Shown here in pieces: positions 8,766 through 18,418 of a stretch of 64,000 nucleotides of DNA. Each line of letters starts with the position of its first letter. The first letter of the stretch is position 1. The notes beneath the pieces were generated by a model. That model did not search any database and was not told the origin of the DNA. It saw only the letters and a program-made list of their open reading frames with translations. Position numbers and translations under genes: made by a program. Source of the DNA: JAEKNW01 sp963677815 (GTDB taxonomy: Bacteria; Cloacimonadota; Cloacimonadia; Cloacimonadales; JAFGVF01); the NCBI GenBank assembly GCA_963677815.1, contig OY782499.1, positions 1,612,001 through 1,676,000 of the forward strand, written 5' to 3'.

Positions 8766-9803
8766 ATGGACAATGATTTAATGAAAAATAAGGACATCTT
8801 ACATGAATTAAAAAAGATTATTATTGATGGCAAGAATCAAGTCGCACAAGCTATAAACGTAGGATTAACTGCAACATACTGGAATATTGGTAAACGCATT
8901 AATCAAGAAATTCTTAATAGCAAAAGAGCAGGCTATGGAAAACAGATAATCCCAGTATTAAGTAAGCAATTAACAGAAGAATTTGGCAAAGGATTTTCTG
9001 ATAAAAATCTAAGGCACATGATGAAGTTTAATGAAGTTTTTCCAGAAATCCAAATTGTCTTGACGCTGTCTAGACAATTGAGTTGGTCACATTTTACTAG
9101 TATTATTTACCTAAAAACAGAGTTAGAAAGAGAATTTTACTCAGAGATGTGTCGTGTTGAAAAGTGGAGTGTAAGAACTCTTCGCAAGAAAATAGATAGT
9201 ATGCTGTTTGAAAGAACTGCTATTAGTAAAAAGCCTGAAGAACTTGCTAAGTTAGAATTATCTGAATTAAGAGAAGGAGATAAGATGAGCCCAGATCTTG
9301 TCTTCAAAGATCATTATGTGTTAGACTTTTTAGAATTAAATGATACCTATGCTGAACGAGACCTTGAAATGGCTATATTGAAAGAGATAGAGAATTTCTT
9401 AGTTGAACTTGGAACCGGATTTACCTTCGTTGCCAGACAAAAACGAATGGTTATTGATAATATTGACCACTACCTAGATTTATTATTTTACCATAGAAAG
9501 TTAAAGAGATTGGTTGTTATTGACCTTAAAATCGGTAAGTTCAAGGCAATGTATAAAGGTCAGATGGAGTTGTATCTTAGGTATCTTGAGAAATATGATA
9601 TTGAAGAAGGTGAAGAAAAACCAATTGGTATTATTTTGTGTGCTGAAGGCAATCAAGAACAAGTAGAATTACTTCAACTCGATAAAGCAAATATTAAAGT
9701 AGCTGAATATATAACAGAGCAGATACCTAAAGAACTATTAGCCAAGAAACTTCATCAATTTACTGAAAAAGCTAAATTGCTTATTGCGAATAGGGGGAGA
9801 TAG
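8766..9803 (+). CDS. YhcG-family PDDEXK nuclease (DUF1016)
   Basis: 345 residues, full length for the family. The N-terminal DUF1016 helical domain (residues about 8-150) includes ATYWNIGKRINQEI, GYGKQIIPVLSKQLTEEFG and SDKNLRHMMKF, then LSWSHFTSIIYLK. The C-terminal part is a PDDEXK-type nuclease, with GTGFTFVARQKRM around 218 and HYLDLLFYHRKLKRLVVIDL followed by K at about 236-256, giving the Asp and the Asp-x-Lys catalytic pair. GQMELYLRYLEKY follows. The start ATG has GGTGAGG 6-10 bases upstream. Such proteins are predicted to cut nucleic acid and are common in accessory islands; a defence or mobile-element role is inferred. It stands alone between repeat arrays, separate from the hsd operon. 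Confidence 0.88.
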   Translation: MDNDLMKNKDILHELKKIIIDGKNQVAQAINVGLTATYWNIGKRINQEILNSKRAGYGKQIIPVLSKQLTEEFGKGFSDKNLRHMMKFNEVFPEIQIVLTLSRQLSWSHFTSIIYLKTELEREFYSEMCRVEKWSVRTLRKKIDSMLFERTAISKKPEELAKLELSELREGDKMSPDLVFKDHYVLDFLELNDTYAERDLEMAILKEIENFLVELGTGFTFVARQKRMVIDNIDHYLDLLFYHRKLKRLVVIDLKIGKFKAMYKGQMELYLRYLEKYDIEEGEEKPIGIILCAEGNQEQVELLQLDKANIKVAEYITEQIPKELLAKKLHQFTEKAKLLIANRGR

Positions 9804-10611
9804 GTTTGATAGAAAAGTCATAAGGATTTTACTGCTACACACTACAAAACTTTGAATTTTAATCAATGATAACTTTTACACAAAGAAATACTGGAAGACC
9901 CTCCCAGGAAAGAGATATTTTTTGCTATTCTATCTGTCATGCAAGCGTCATGCAAGCAATATTATATAAAGATAATACATTGTATTACAGTAATTTAGTA
10001 TGATTTTAATTACTCCTAAGGAAAAGGTCAGCAGATTAAATTAGTTAGGATTACCTCTCAAACTCAACTTATACAAAACCAGAAATGTTCATTTTAATAT
10101 TCAAAAAGTTAATAGTGAAATAAGCTCTCAGCAAAGTCGAGTGGCTTACTATTTAATTTAGAATTTGATTTATCAAAAAGTAAAAGAATACATTAGTAGA
10201 GATTATTACATTGTTTGTTTCCTTCCAGTGCTAAAATATATCATGGCTTAATACAAACACAAGGTCTAACGAATCCTGCTTATTGATGGCATCCCTTCGG
10301 GATTAGAAGTGAATCACATTCCTTAAATAGAATCTATATTTGTTAATCTTTTACGAAAATATTTATGATGTTACTCACTCTACTATGGAGAGAGCCGTAA
10401 ATATTCAAATCATAATTATTCAGATAAGTCAAGAAATCCTAAAGATGGGCAATATAACAGACTTATTTTAAGATAATCTATTAGGAAGAGGAACGTGGTT
10501 ATGAATAGTTTCCTCAAATCAAAACAAATTTCTCTGATAATCATCTTGACATGGATTTATGAATATTAGTATTAAGAAAATATCTATCATATAAGAAATT
10601 ATAGAGGTCCA
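9804..10611. repeat. Long gap with two dispersed-repeat fragments
   Basis: No gene seen in 808 bases. About 9930-10110 matches 22893-23065 in blocks: TGTCATGCAA twice, then TTACTCCTAAGGAAAA, CCTCTCAA, and ACAAAACCAG with a nearby AAT. About 10220-10310 is a hairpin repeat (AGGTCTAACGAATCCTGC then GGCATCCCTTCGGGATT) related to 13515-13640, 18115-18205, 30178-30262 and 30341-30450. About 10372-10500 resembles 23092-23225 (TGGAGAGAGCC, then a weak match to the end of the gene at 31.2-31.6 kb). Confidence 0.55.
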
Positions 10612-11655
10612 ATGAAAAAAATAATTATAATGCTAACCTTATTATATTCAACTTATTTATTCTCACAAAATGTAACTAATCCGAAGGATATTTTGGCTTT
10701 TACGGATTCAATCACCTTAAAGAATCATCCAAATATTGAAAAGACAATCAACTATCCTCCTGATTGTACAGTAATTAGAGTATTTAAGCAGGAGAGAGTG
10801 TGTGAAATATGGTCAAAAGATTCATCACAAGATAGTTTGTCTTTAATCTTAACCATTCCTATTTGTTCCATGGACTTTAAGCCTGGTCCTAAGTTGAGAA
10901 ATGGAGATTCAAAAACCCCTGAGGGATTTTATTATGGGGATTTTGCCTATTATAGTAGTCAATGGTTTATGTGGATGGACCTTAATAATGTTGAAAAATC
11001 AGGTCAAGTGGGGAAGGGCTCAGCTTTTAGAATTTGCCTCAATTACCCAAATCAAATTGACCAAAGACATTCTTCTATGGCTGGTTTCAGCAATACTGGT
11101 GGTGCAATCTGTGTACATGGAAACTGTGTATCTATTGGTTGTGTTTCTTTCCAAAACAAGAACTTCGTCCCAGTTTATGCTTTTTCTAGACACCATGATT
11201 CATCAAAATACGGCAAAGTTCAATATCATATTTTTCCTTTTAAGTCTGCTGAAAAAACAGAGAGTGAAGTTACTGAATACAGTAAGGACTTCATTCATCA
11301 TGAAGAATATACTCCTGATAAATTAAGAGGCTTTTGGAAGAATCTAGCCTTTGGAGAAAAATTATTCAATGAACATAAAATGCCATTAACAATAATAACT
11401 AATAGAAGATATTTGCAGGAAGATGATTTATCAGAAACCATTAAAACAGTTAAAGAATTCTTGAAAGAAAAGGGGTTTTATTCATCTGAGATTAACTGCG
11501 TTTTCGATTCTGTCTTAAAATCTGCGGTAATCCAATATCAAAATGAAAATAATATGACTGCTGATGGTCTTATTGGTAACAACACTCTAAGCCACATGAG
11601 AAAAGATGGCTTAGAAGATTTTTCGATTGAATATATTTTCAGGGTAGATAAATAG
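10612..11655 (+). CDS. Secreted L,D-transpeptidase (YafK-like) with a peptidoglycan-binding domain
   Basis: 347 residues. An N-terminal signal peptide (MKKIIIMLTLLYSTYLFSQ) directs export. The catalytic YkuD/YafK-type domain spans about residues 50-205: KPGPKLRNGDSKTPEGFYYG, then the signature ICVHGNCVSIGCVSF, which supplies the His and the nucleophile Cys near residue 177. A C-terminal peptidoglycan-binding helical repeat (residues 285-335) has SVLKSAVIQYQNENNMTADG followed by LIGNNTL. The family forms or breaks peptide cross-links in the cell wall, or attaches and releases wall-bound lipoprotein. Which of these applies cannot be read from the sequence. The start is ATG 10612 with GAGGTCC 5-8 bases before it. 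A metalloprotease gene follows after 105 bases on the same strand. Confidence 0.88.
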   Translation: MKKIIIMLTLLYSTYLFSQNVTNPKDILAFTDSITLKNHPNIEKTINYPPDCTVIRVFKQERVCEIWSKDSSQDSLSLILTIPICSMDFKPGPKLRNGDSKTPEGFYYGDFAYYSSQWFMWMDLNNVEKSGQVGKGSAFRICLNYPNQIDQRHSSMAGFSNTGGAICVHGNCVSIGCVSFQNKNFVPVYAFSRHHDSSKYGKVQYHIFPFKSAEKTESEVTEYSKDFIHHEEYTPDKLRGFWKNLAFGEKLFNEHKMPLTIITNRRYLQEDDLSETIKTVKEFLKEKGFYSSEINCVFDSVLKSAVIQYQNENNMTADGLIGNNTLSHMRKDGLEDFSIEYIFRVDK

Positions 11656-11760
11656 ATTTAGATTTCACTCTCAGAATTAAGTCATGACTGAGCAAGGGAA
11701 ATACTTGACAATAGAATAAATATTGAATGTAGTTAAGAAAAAAACAAGGAGACCTTAGTG

Positions 11761-13410
11761 ATGGAAGGTAAATTATTGGTATTGTCTTTTATAATTATCT
11801 CGATTTGTTGCTTATCCATTAGTTTAATTGCCGAAAAAAGTCATAACAGGAATAAAAAAACAAGGTATAATTTTACTGGAAATAGTGGATTATTGAAAAT
11901 TACAATTGATTCACGGTTAGAGTTATTGGCAATAATTCAATACCTTTCAGGAAGCCAGATGGTCAATTATACTGGGGATTATGCTAAGGCAGTAGATGCT
12001 TGGTTCATGGAATATAAAGATCATCCTGTAATTCGAACCATGAAGAATATGGAATCTGTAGGGTATTCTTATGATCTTCCTGTTAGTAGTTTTTTACTGT
12101 TTGATGACTATACATGTAAGAAAAAAATCTTTAATTGGGTCCCTTCTTCAAAAGAAATGAATCTCGAGAGAATAAGAGTAATCTCTCAAAAAGTAGCTTT
12201 AGATGAATTCTATAATATGGTTGGTCAGTTTGCTCAAATGACTGATTTTCTTGTTTTTTTTTCTTCTCAAGAAGAATATTATCAAAAGTTAGTAAGCGAT
12301 GCTGAAGATTTTTTAAACAAATATCCCGATATGATAGCTCACATGATAAACTGGTATGGCTATAGTTACCAATCATACACTCTTGTTATTTCCCCACTTG
12401 TAATTGGTGGTTACGGTCCATCTGTAATGGACCAAGAAGATGGAGTACATACTTATTGTGTTGTTAGTATAGATTTTAGTAAGATGTCAGAACGGGATAT
12501 TAATCAAGTATCCAGTTGGTTTTTTCATGAATTCTCACATTCCTTCATCAACCCATTGGTTGAAGAACACTGGGTTATCTTTAAAAGGAGTGAAGCAAAA
12601 TTTGAACATATTGCCGATAAAATGGAGAAGCAAGCATATGACTCATGGTGGATAACTGTTGCAGAACACTTTGTTCGTGCGAGTGATATCCGTCTTTCAG
12701 AGTTGTATTATAGTTTTTATAACTCCAACATTTTGGCAGGGCAAGAAAGTCAAGGATTCATCTTTATAACTTCAGCTTATAAAGGAATTCTGAATTATGA
12801 AGAGGCTCATTTAGACAGAGGAATAAATTATGCTAATTATTTCCCTACTCTGGCACAATATTTTGTTGATAAAACAGTCATTTCTGATAAAGAATTGGAT
12901 AATCTCCAACAATTCCAAGGACCCATAAATAGTGTGTTTGCAGATGAAGATATTCTGGTAATTTATCCTGATCCAATACGAGTAGAAGGAGTTCAAGAAA
13001 ATATAATGCCTACAGTTGTTTGGTTGCAAAATAATAAGGGTTATGAAACAGTAACTGATAAAATAGCTATAGAAATGGACCTCAGTCAACGGAATCTTTG
13101 CATTTACGGTGCATGGGAGAATAATTTAATTTTAGAGAAATTTAAGAAAAATATTCCATTTGAAATTTATCCTGACAAAATTTTAGCAGATAAAAAATAT
13201 ATGGGTAATAATCTTAGAATTGCTCTATGCTTACCCAATCCATTGAATCTTAGAAAAGGTATGTGTATTTACACAGCACAAACTATAACAGCTATGAAGA
13301 ATGCCAATGCTATTTATCACGGTCCAGAAGATTGGTATGTATCAAATACTAATCTTAAAATACTTGCTTCAGGTAACTTCAAAAATAAGAATGGAGATTG
13401 GACCTTTTAA
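11761..13410 (+). CDS. DUF4932-like secreted metalloprotease
   Basis: About 549 residues. A hydrophobic N-terminal segment (LLVLSFIIISICCLSISLIA) is a signal anchor. The family pattern is seen in LLKITIDSRLELLAIIQYLS, HPVIRTMKNMESVGYSYDLP and, around residues 250-265, SSWFFHEFSHSFINPLVEEH. HEFSH fits a zinc-binding HExxH and the later Glu could be the third ligand. A C-terminal domain from about 415 (YPDPIRVEGVQENIMPTVVW) resembles an Ig-like tail. GTG 11758 is directly before ATG 11761; AGGAG lies 9 bases before the ATG, so either codon could be used. The function is inferred as an exported peptidase; the substrate is unknown. Confidence 0.75.
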   Translation: MEGKLLVLSFIIISICCLSISLIAEKSHNRNKKTRYNFTGNSGLLKITIDSRLELLAIIQYLSGSQMVNYTGDYAKAVDAWFMEYKDHPVIRTMKNMESVGYSYDLPVSSFLLFDDYTCKKKIFNWVPSSKEMNLERIRVISQKVALDEFYNMVGQFAQMTDFLVFFSSQEEYYQKLVSDAEDFLNKYPDMIAHMINWYGYSYQSYTLVISPLVIGGYGPSVMDQEDGVHTYCVVSIDFSKMSERDINQVSSWFFHEFSHSFINPLVEEHWVIFKRSEAKFEHIADKMEKQAYDSWWITVAEHFVRASDIRLSELYYSFYNSNILAGQESQGFIFITSAYKGILNYEEAHLDRGINYANYFPTLAQYFVDKTVISDKELDNLQQFQGPINSVFADEDILVIYPDPIRVEGVQENIMPTVVWLQNNKGYETVTDKIAIEMDLSQRNLCIYGAWENNLILEKFKKNIPFEIYPDKILADKKYMGNNLRIALCLPNPLNLRKGMCIYTAQTITAMKNANAIYHGPEDWYVSNTNLKILASGNFKNKNGDWTF

Positions 13411-13800
13411 GATTTTGTAGATAAATTAGGCTCTCTCTCAAGTAGAGTGGGCATAATTTAGTTCTCTGTTTGTTTTTTGTCTAAAAGAAGATGTCCACTT
13501 CAGCAATATCAATAGTAATGTCGCCCTTTGTGGCTTCGTTTAAACTATGCCATCACAAGCCAGGGCTAAGGTATATCTTGGGCTAATATATGCAGGGTCT
13601 AACGAACCCTCCCTATTAGATGGCATCCCTTTGGGATTTAGGAAGTATTGATTTCAGCAAAAACTAAAGAATTAATTTACCTAATTCTTTGTTTATCATA
13701 TTTCCTACTCCAAGTTTAGAGAGAATCACTTTTAATCCACATCTTTGTGTAATTAGTGTAATTAGTGAAATTAGTGGATAGTTTCTTTTATTTTCACTAT
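13411..13800. repeat. Gap with one hairpin-repeat copy and a nonamer microsatellite
   Basis: 13515-13640 is a copy of the GGGTCTAACGAACCCT hairpin repeat (GTCGCCCTTTGTGGC, then CAGGGTCTAACGAACCC, then GGCATCCCTTTGGGATT). A GTGTAATTA-type tandem of 3-4 units is at 13747-13775. No gene is supported; the region lies between convergent genes. Confidence 0.6.
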
Positions 13801-15306
13801 TTATTTTAACTCTTCAATAATTTCTTTTATCCTTTCATCATCACCTTTCAATTCAAGAGCTTTTTGATAAGCCGCAATAGCTTTATCTTTATTTCCTAGA
13901 TGTCTATATCCTTCACCGAGGCTATCCCAGGCATTCCATGATTGAGGAAAATATTCGCAGATAAGTTTAAATATATCTAAGGCAATTTCTTTGTTACCCA
14001 TTTGTAGGTTTTTATAAGCTAAGAGGTTAAGATCTCTTTCTTTAAAATATGATAGTTCAGAGCCATTTTCTTTAGTTTTTACAAGTTCTTGTTTAGCTTC
14101 ATCAATATTTTCAACTAGAAGTTTCATAAACTCTATTTTTGTTGGAGGAAGTTCAAGCCCTAAATCTGAATTATTAGCAAGAATAAAATCTGCAGGGATA
14201 TTGTTATTGCTCAAAATCTTCTCTTTAGCACTTTGAAAATTATCTTTTTCTTTTAAACAATCATTGCAGAAGGCAAGAACAAGTTCTAGTGTAAGTTCAT
14301 AGGCTAAATCTCTTCCTTTTCTATTTCTTATTTGATTTTCAGCAAAGCAATGGGCTTGGAGAACATACTGGGAGGTAAAAGCATTATGAGGAATATCTTT
14401 GAATCTAATTTGATGTCTTTCAGAATAAATTAGATTGTTATAAAAGTCGCTTGTTCTATTTGCTAAAAAGGGTCCATCAATTTCTAGATACTTCAAATTT
14501 CTAACAGCGAAATCAGGTCTGAGAGGCTGATGTTGTTCTTCTAAACTTTGAGGATTAGTATATTCATTATGAAGTCCAATCATACCTTTAACAGCTAAGT
14601 TTTCTTGAGCGAACATTACATTAGCAAAGCCACCCAAACAGAAGCCAATTACAAGAACCTCCTCATTATTAGCATTTTCAAGATTGTTTAGATAACCATA
14701 TAGATAACTTATATCATTAATGTTTGTACGCAAGCCTAAATTGTCAAATTCAACTTCCCTTGCTGAAAAACCTGCTGAAGGTGATGAAATTACTAGGAAT
14801 CCGTGACTTGCTAATAATTCGCACATCAAAAAATTCTCGGTTGCAATTTCATTGCCTCCAGGACTATAGATCACAACAGGAAAGGCTTCAGATATAGCCT
14901 TAGCCTTTTCCACAGCCAAGGACCTTCTCAAAAATACTTTATCGAAATTTTCTTCACTAACTCTTGCTCGAATATATTTTTCTTTAAGTTCTTTGATGAA
15001 ATTTTCTTTGCTGTTTGAATAAGCGAAATCAGTTTCAAATTTTGAGATATATTGGTAATCGATAAATCTCATTTTTTCTCCACTAGTATTCTCTGCAGGA
15101 TACCAAATATTTACTTGCATAGGTCTATGAACAATAGAATTGTCTTGCTTTTGATAAGTTCTTGAATAATCAATAGTTTCTATATGTTTGTAGCCTACAT
15201 TATATTGTCCAGCAGTTACTTGTCCCCAAACATCACTTTCAATATATGTGGAACTCAAAGGCAGTATTGTTAGGATTGTTAAGCAAATTATTAGTATTAT
15301 GTTCAT
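13801..15306 (-). CDS. Secreted alpha/beta hydrolase with C-terminal TPRs
   Basis: About 501 residues. The start is ATG 15306, with GGGGGA 6 bases upstream and a signal peptide (MNIILIICLTILTILPLSS). Upstream codons back to 15390 read into the neighbour's 3' end and are not coding. The hydrolase domain (about 30-320) has VVIYSPGGNEIATENFLMCE and a nucleophile elbow VIGFCLGGFANVMF near residue 220. The central residue is Cys, as in dienelactone-hydrolase-like enzymes, rather than the more common Ser. The last 90 residues form TPRs (WNAWDSLGEGYRHLGNKDKA, IAAYQKALEL). It lies 13 bases downstream of the FG-GAP gene, so it is probably in the same operon. The substrate is unknown; a lipase or platelet-activating-factor-hydrolase-like role is only a possibility. 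Confidence 0.78.
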   Translation of the reverse strand: MNIILIICLTILTILPLSSTYIESDVWGQVTAGQYNVGYKHIETIDYSRTYQKQDNSIVHRPMQVNIWYPAENTSGEKMRFIDYQYISKFETDFAYSNSKENFIKELKEKYIRARVSEENFDKVFLRRSLAVEKAKAISEAFPVVIYSPGGNEIATENFLMCELLASHGFLVISSPSAGFSAREVEFDNLGLRTNINDISYLYGYLNNLENANNEEVLVIGFCLGGFANVMFAQENLAVKGMIGLHNEYTNPQSLEEQHQPLRPDFAVRNLKYLEIDGPFLANRTSDFYNNLIYSERHQIRFKDIPHNAFTSQYVLQAHCFAENQIRNRKGRDLAYELTLELVLAFCNDCLKEKDNFQSAKEKILSNNNIPADFILANNSDLGLELPPTKIEFMKLLVENIDEAKQELVKTKENGSELSYFKERDLNLLAYKNLQMGNKEIALDIFKLICEYFPQSWNAWDSLGEGYRHLGNKDKAIAAYQKALELKGDDERIKEIIEELK

Positions 15307-15319
15307 TATTCCCCCATGT

Positions 15320-16717
15320 TTATTTATAATACAAAAATTTAGAAATTTTATATTCTGAATCTGCATTAATTTTAAAGAAGTAAAGTCCATTACTTAGATT
15401 TAAGTCCTGGGTTGAAAGTTTTAACTCCTTAGTTTTCAAAGATATTGAGAATCTTTTAATTTTCTGACCTTTAATATTATAAAGTTCAATGCTTGATATT
15501 CTCATTTCCTTATCTAGTTTGATATTGATATTATCTTTAGTCGGATTTGGATAGATAAGAAGGTCTGATAAGTCTTCAACATCATTATTCTCATTGCTCA
15601 CTATACTATCATTCAGCCACAAAGTTAATGGGCTAGAAGTGGCATTGGCAGTAAGAACATCAGAACCGACAAAAAAATCTGTATCATCATCATTATCAAA
15701 ATCACCTACAGCGATTGGCCAAGCTCCCCATTGATATGAAGCCAAGAGATGTCTATTAAAATCTCCATTGTTTTGAATCCAATAATATATCTTACAAGAA
15801 GACCATGCAGTAGCAATCAAATCTACTTGATTATCATCGTTCAAAAAAGCAGGTTCTACAGTAACTGCCCCAATTACACTATTTGAAACCAAGTGCTTGT
15901 TCCAACTTTGTATTGTCTGACCATCATTTTCCCACCAAGAGATTTCAGCTGAAGTGTAGGCTGCTCCAATTATGTCAGGTAAATTATCATTATTGATGTC
16001 TGCAATACTAACCCAATGAGCTCTCACAAAGTCTGTAGAATGTTCTTGTTTCTGCCAAGAAATATCATCTGTACCAGAATTATACCAGACAGCTATTTCA
16101 TTATCGTCCATTGAAGCGCCAATAATATCTAGATAAGTATCTCCATTCATATCATAGACACTAATGGCTTGGCAACCAGGGAAATTATTAGCAATTTCAT
16201 GTTGAGTCCATAAATCATTAACCTTTTCCCACCACAAAATCTTGCCTAATCCTGCAGCCGCACATACGACATCAATATTTTCATCAGAGTTAATATCTGC
16301 AGCAATAACTCTATGAGCTCCAGTAATATTAGTAGCTACATCTTCTCTTTCGAAATAAAGAGTTCCTTCAAAAAAATTAGTATAAAAAATGCTGACTAGT
16401 CCATCAATTGCTGAAGATGCTATCACATCAGGATAGTCATCATCGTTCATATCTTTAGCATATAGGTATTGTGGATCAAAATTATTTACGACAATGTGTT
16501 CAATAGGATTATTCCAATCTCCAGTATTTTCATATAAAATAATCTCATCAGTAGAATTCTTGGATACTAGTAAATCTAAATCATCATCTAAATCAAAGTT
16601 AATTACTGCTAAACCCGGATTATCTTGTCCAGCTTGTCCAACTTCCAAAAGCGAAAAATCAATAGAAAATAGATTGCTAATAAAACAAATAGTTAAAAAA
16701 ATTAATGTCTTTGGCAT
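15320..16717 (-). CDS. Secreted FG-GAP/VCBS-repeat protein with a sorting domain
   Basis: 465 residues. Signal peptide MPKTLIFLTICFISNLFS. About seven propeller repeats contain the D-x-[DN]-x-D-G/I calcium-loop pattern, for example NFDLDDDLDLLV, MNDDDYPDVIASS and INSDENIDVVCAA. The C-terminal domain (about 385-465) begins LLIYPNPTKDNINIKLDKE and ends ISKFLYYK, a type A type-9-secretion sorting domain. The start has AAGGAG 7 bases upstream. Such proteins are exported to the cell surface, where the propeller may bind ligands; no enzyme motif is visible. It sits 25 bases after the TrmB-like regulator on the same strand, so that regulator probably controls it. Confidence 0.86.
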   Translation of the reverse strand: MPKTLIFLTICFISNLFSIDFSLLEVGQAGQDNPGLAVINFDLDDDLDLLVSKNSTDEIILYENTGDWNNPIEHIVVNNFDPQYLYAKDMNDDDYPDVIASSAIDGLVSIFYTNFFEGTLYFEREDVATNITGAHRVIAADINSDENIDVVCAAAGLGKILWWEKVNDLWTQHEIANNFPGCQAISVYDMNGDTYLDIIGASMDDNEIAVWYNSGTDDISWQKQEHSTDFVRAHWVSIADINNDNLPDIIGAAYTSAEISWWENDGQTIQSWNKHLVSNSVIGAVTVEPAFLNDDNQVDLIATAWSSCKIYYWIQNNGDFNRHLLASYQWGAWPIAVGDFDNDDDTDFFVGSDVLTANATSSPLTLWLNDSIVSNENNDVEDLSDLLIYPNPTKDNINIKLDKEMRISSIELYNIKGQKIKRFSISLKTKELKLSTQDLNLSNGLYFFKINADSEYKISKFLYYK

Positions 16718-16742
16718 TTTTTTCTCCTTATTAAAATTATGG

Positions 16743-17576
16743 TTAACAAATCAGATGGTTTACTTTCTGCATATCAATTCCAATATAGAACTTCAATCTT
16801 AGTCTTCTTAACTCTGTTTCAATTTCTTTTTTATCCATATCTGAATGAAGTAATAGACCAACTTTTGCAAAAAGTAATTCACCAACATTAGCATTATAAG
16901 TTATTATTGAAAGATAAGGGTCATTACTCCACAGAGATTTATATAAGGTGTCATCTTTATCATTCATTAAAGAAATAATGAACTCTTCACCATCTGCGAA
17001 GATTTCAAGCCAATTATAGTGTTGACTCATAAAAATGGCTGTTGAATTTCCTTGAGCCAAAATATCAATGTTATCAATTTTAGGAGCGGGATTAAATGTT
17101 TCGAGTATAACATTAACGCCTCTAGCACTAGCTCTGCTTAACTCTTCTATAACTTCCTTTCTTTGTAATTGAGCACACATTACTATGATGCTTTTTTGTG
17201 CATTTTTAATAATCTCTACAGATCGGGAATACATCTGACTGATGTTTTCAATAGGAAAAACACCTGACATCTTTTCAATCTTAGATATTTTCTTTACTTT
17301 TTCTTCAACTTCTTTTTTGTTTTCAAGAAATTCAGTTTCTCTCCAATCAAGATATGATTTAATGTCAGTAGCGTAATATTCAACTGCTTTAGCTGCTTCA
17401 TTGCAATACACCATCCCCTTTTGAAGCATTACTTCTAAAGTTTTATAAATTTGGGGTTTTGTCTTCTTTAAAATTTTAGATATTTTGTAAGCCGATATAC
17501 CTCCTTCTTTTAACAGGATTATATAGATATCTGCTTCAATTTCCTTAAATCCAACTTTTAATAAATTCTTTTTCAT
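16743..17576 (-). CDS. TrmB-family transcriptional regulator
   Basis: About 277 residues from ATG 17576, with AGAGG 5 bases upstream; a more upstream Met at 17600 lies inside a repeat and is discounted. The N-terminal winged helix (residues 1-75) is LLKVGFKEIEADIYIILLKE, GGISAYKISKILKKTKPQIY, KTLEVMLQKGMV, followed by the long TrmB linker helix (SYLDWRETEFLENKKEVEEK). A C-terminal effector domain follows, with SQMYSRSVEIIKNAQKSIIV and GVNVILETF, resembling phospholipase-D-like TrmB sensor domains without catalytic motifs. TrmB proteins usually sense sugars; no ligand is indicated here. A TIR hairpin element ends 11 bases upstream of the start, so transcription of the operon passes through it or starts in it. 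Confidence 0.82.
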   Translation of the reverse strand: MKKNLLKVGFKEIEADIYIILLKEGGISAYKISKILKKTKPQIYKTLEVMLQKGMVYCNEAAKAVEYYATDIKSYLDWRETEFLENKKEVEEKVKKISKIEKMSGVFPIENISQMYSRSVEIIKNAQKSIIVMCAQLQRKEVIEELSRASARGVNVILETFNPAPKIDNIDILAQGNSTAIFMSQHYNWLEIFADGEEFIISLMNDKDDTLYKSLWSNDPYLSIITYNANVGELLFAKVGLLLHSDMDKKEIETELRRLRLKFYIGIDMQKVNHLIC

Positions 17577-17586
17577 AAATACCTCT

Positions 17587-17782
17587 TTTAACCCAAACAA
17601 TGCAGTAGACCTTTGTGAATAGCACTATATTATTCTGCAAAAGTAACTTCCATAATTTCTCCGAATATATATATATTATATGCGTAGTTAAGGAATCACC
17701 CCCTGTATCCCCCTCAAAGAAGGGGATTTTGCTAGAATAATCTGCACTCTTCAATAAAGTTCAACTACATTATCTGGGTTTA
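17587..17782. repeat. TIR hairpin element, copy 2, with a nested 40-bp palindromic unit
   Basis: The left end TTTAACCCAAACAATGCAG pairs with the right end (reverse complement TAAACCCAGATAATGTAG). Inside, at about 17694-17730, the middle of the element is replaced by one AAGGAATCACCCCCTGTAT... unit, the same unit that forms the array at 35.0 kb. The surrounding half-elements align well with copy 1. The left end lies 11 bases upstream of the TrmB start codon. Confidence 0.85.
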
Positions 17783-18418
17783 ATTGGTAGTATTTTTAAT
17801 ACTACCTTAAAGATGTGTCAAGATTTTTTTCATTTTTTTATTTCTTTTTAGACAAGAACCTTCAATTATCAAGTAGTCTCTTGGATAAATGGCTTTGATT
17901 GTTGAACAGTCTCAAATAATTCGAGACTGTTCAATCTAAACAATTGATAGATAGCATGTACTTGTACTAACCAAAGCATTTTATGCACATATTTAAGTTT
18001 ATAGCTAAGTTTTTCAAATTGACTAATAAATGCATTCTTGTCTAAATCTTGGATATTGAAATTGAGCCTCTTAAATCCTGACTTGTGAGGGCGAAGCTTT
18101 TAGGCGAAGACTCAAAGGATGCAGATATAATAGGCAGGGTTAGTTAGACCCTGTACAGGAAGTTTTCCGCAAACTTAAGCCCTGGAGGGACGATAATATT
18201 CATTTTTCCAGTTTTTTTGTACTTATTATAACATAAAAACTGTAGATGGCATTTTAAATTGGTACATAAATGGCAGTTTAATCTGCTACAGCTTCCTAGA
18301 TAAGAAATTAAAAAAAGAGCTTACTCTAATATCCAATAATCACAAAAATTAGCGAAAATTAGTTGCGACTAACAAAAATTTGTTTATAATGTTTTTACTA
18401 AAGATAAGGAGTAGAAAA
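17783..18418. repeat. Gap with a 280-bp dispersed repeat
   Basis: About 17928-18210 is a direct repeat of 30026-30255. Shared blocks are GTTCAATCTAAACAATTGAT, CATTTTATGCACAT, AGCTAAGTTTTTCAAATTGA, then GATGCAGATATAATA and GCAGGGTT. At its 5' end, 17902-17935, is a hairpin with 12-base arms TTGAACAGTCTC and GAGACTGTTCAA. No gene is supported. Confidence 0.7.

Noticed and set aside
17577..17754. Upstream extension of the TrmB-like gene and a 69-codon frame over the TIR element
   Set aside because: The sequence is the repeat element itself, and a good ribosome site precedes ATG 17576.
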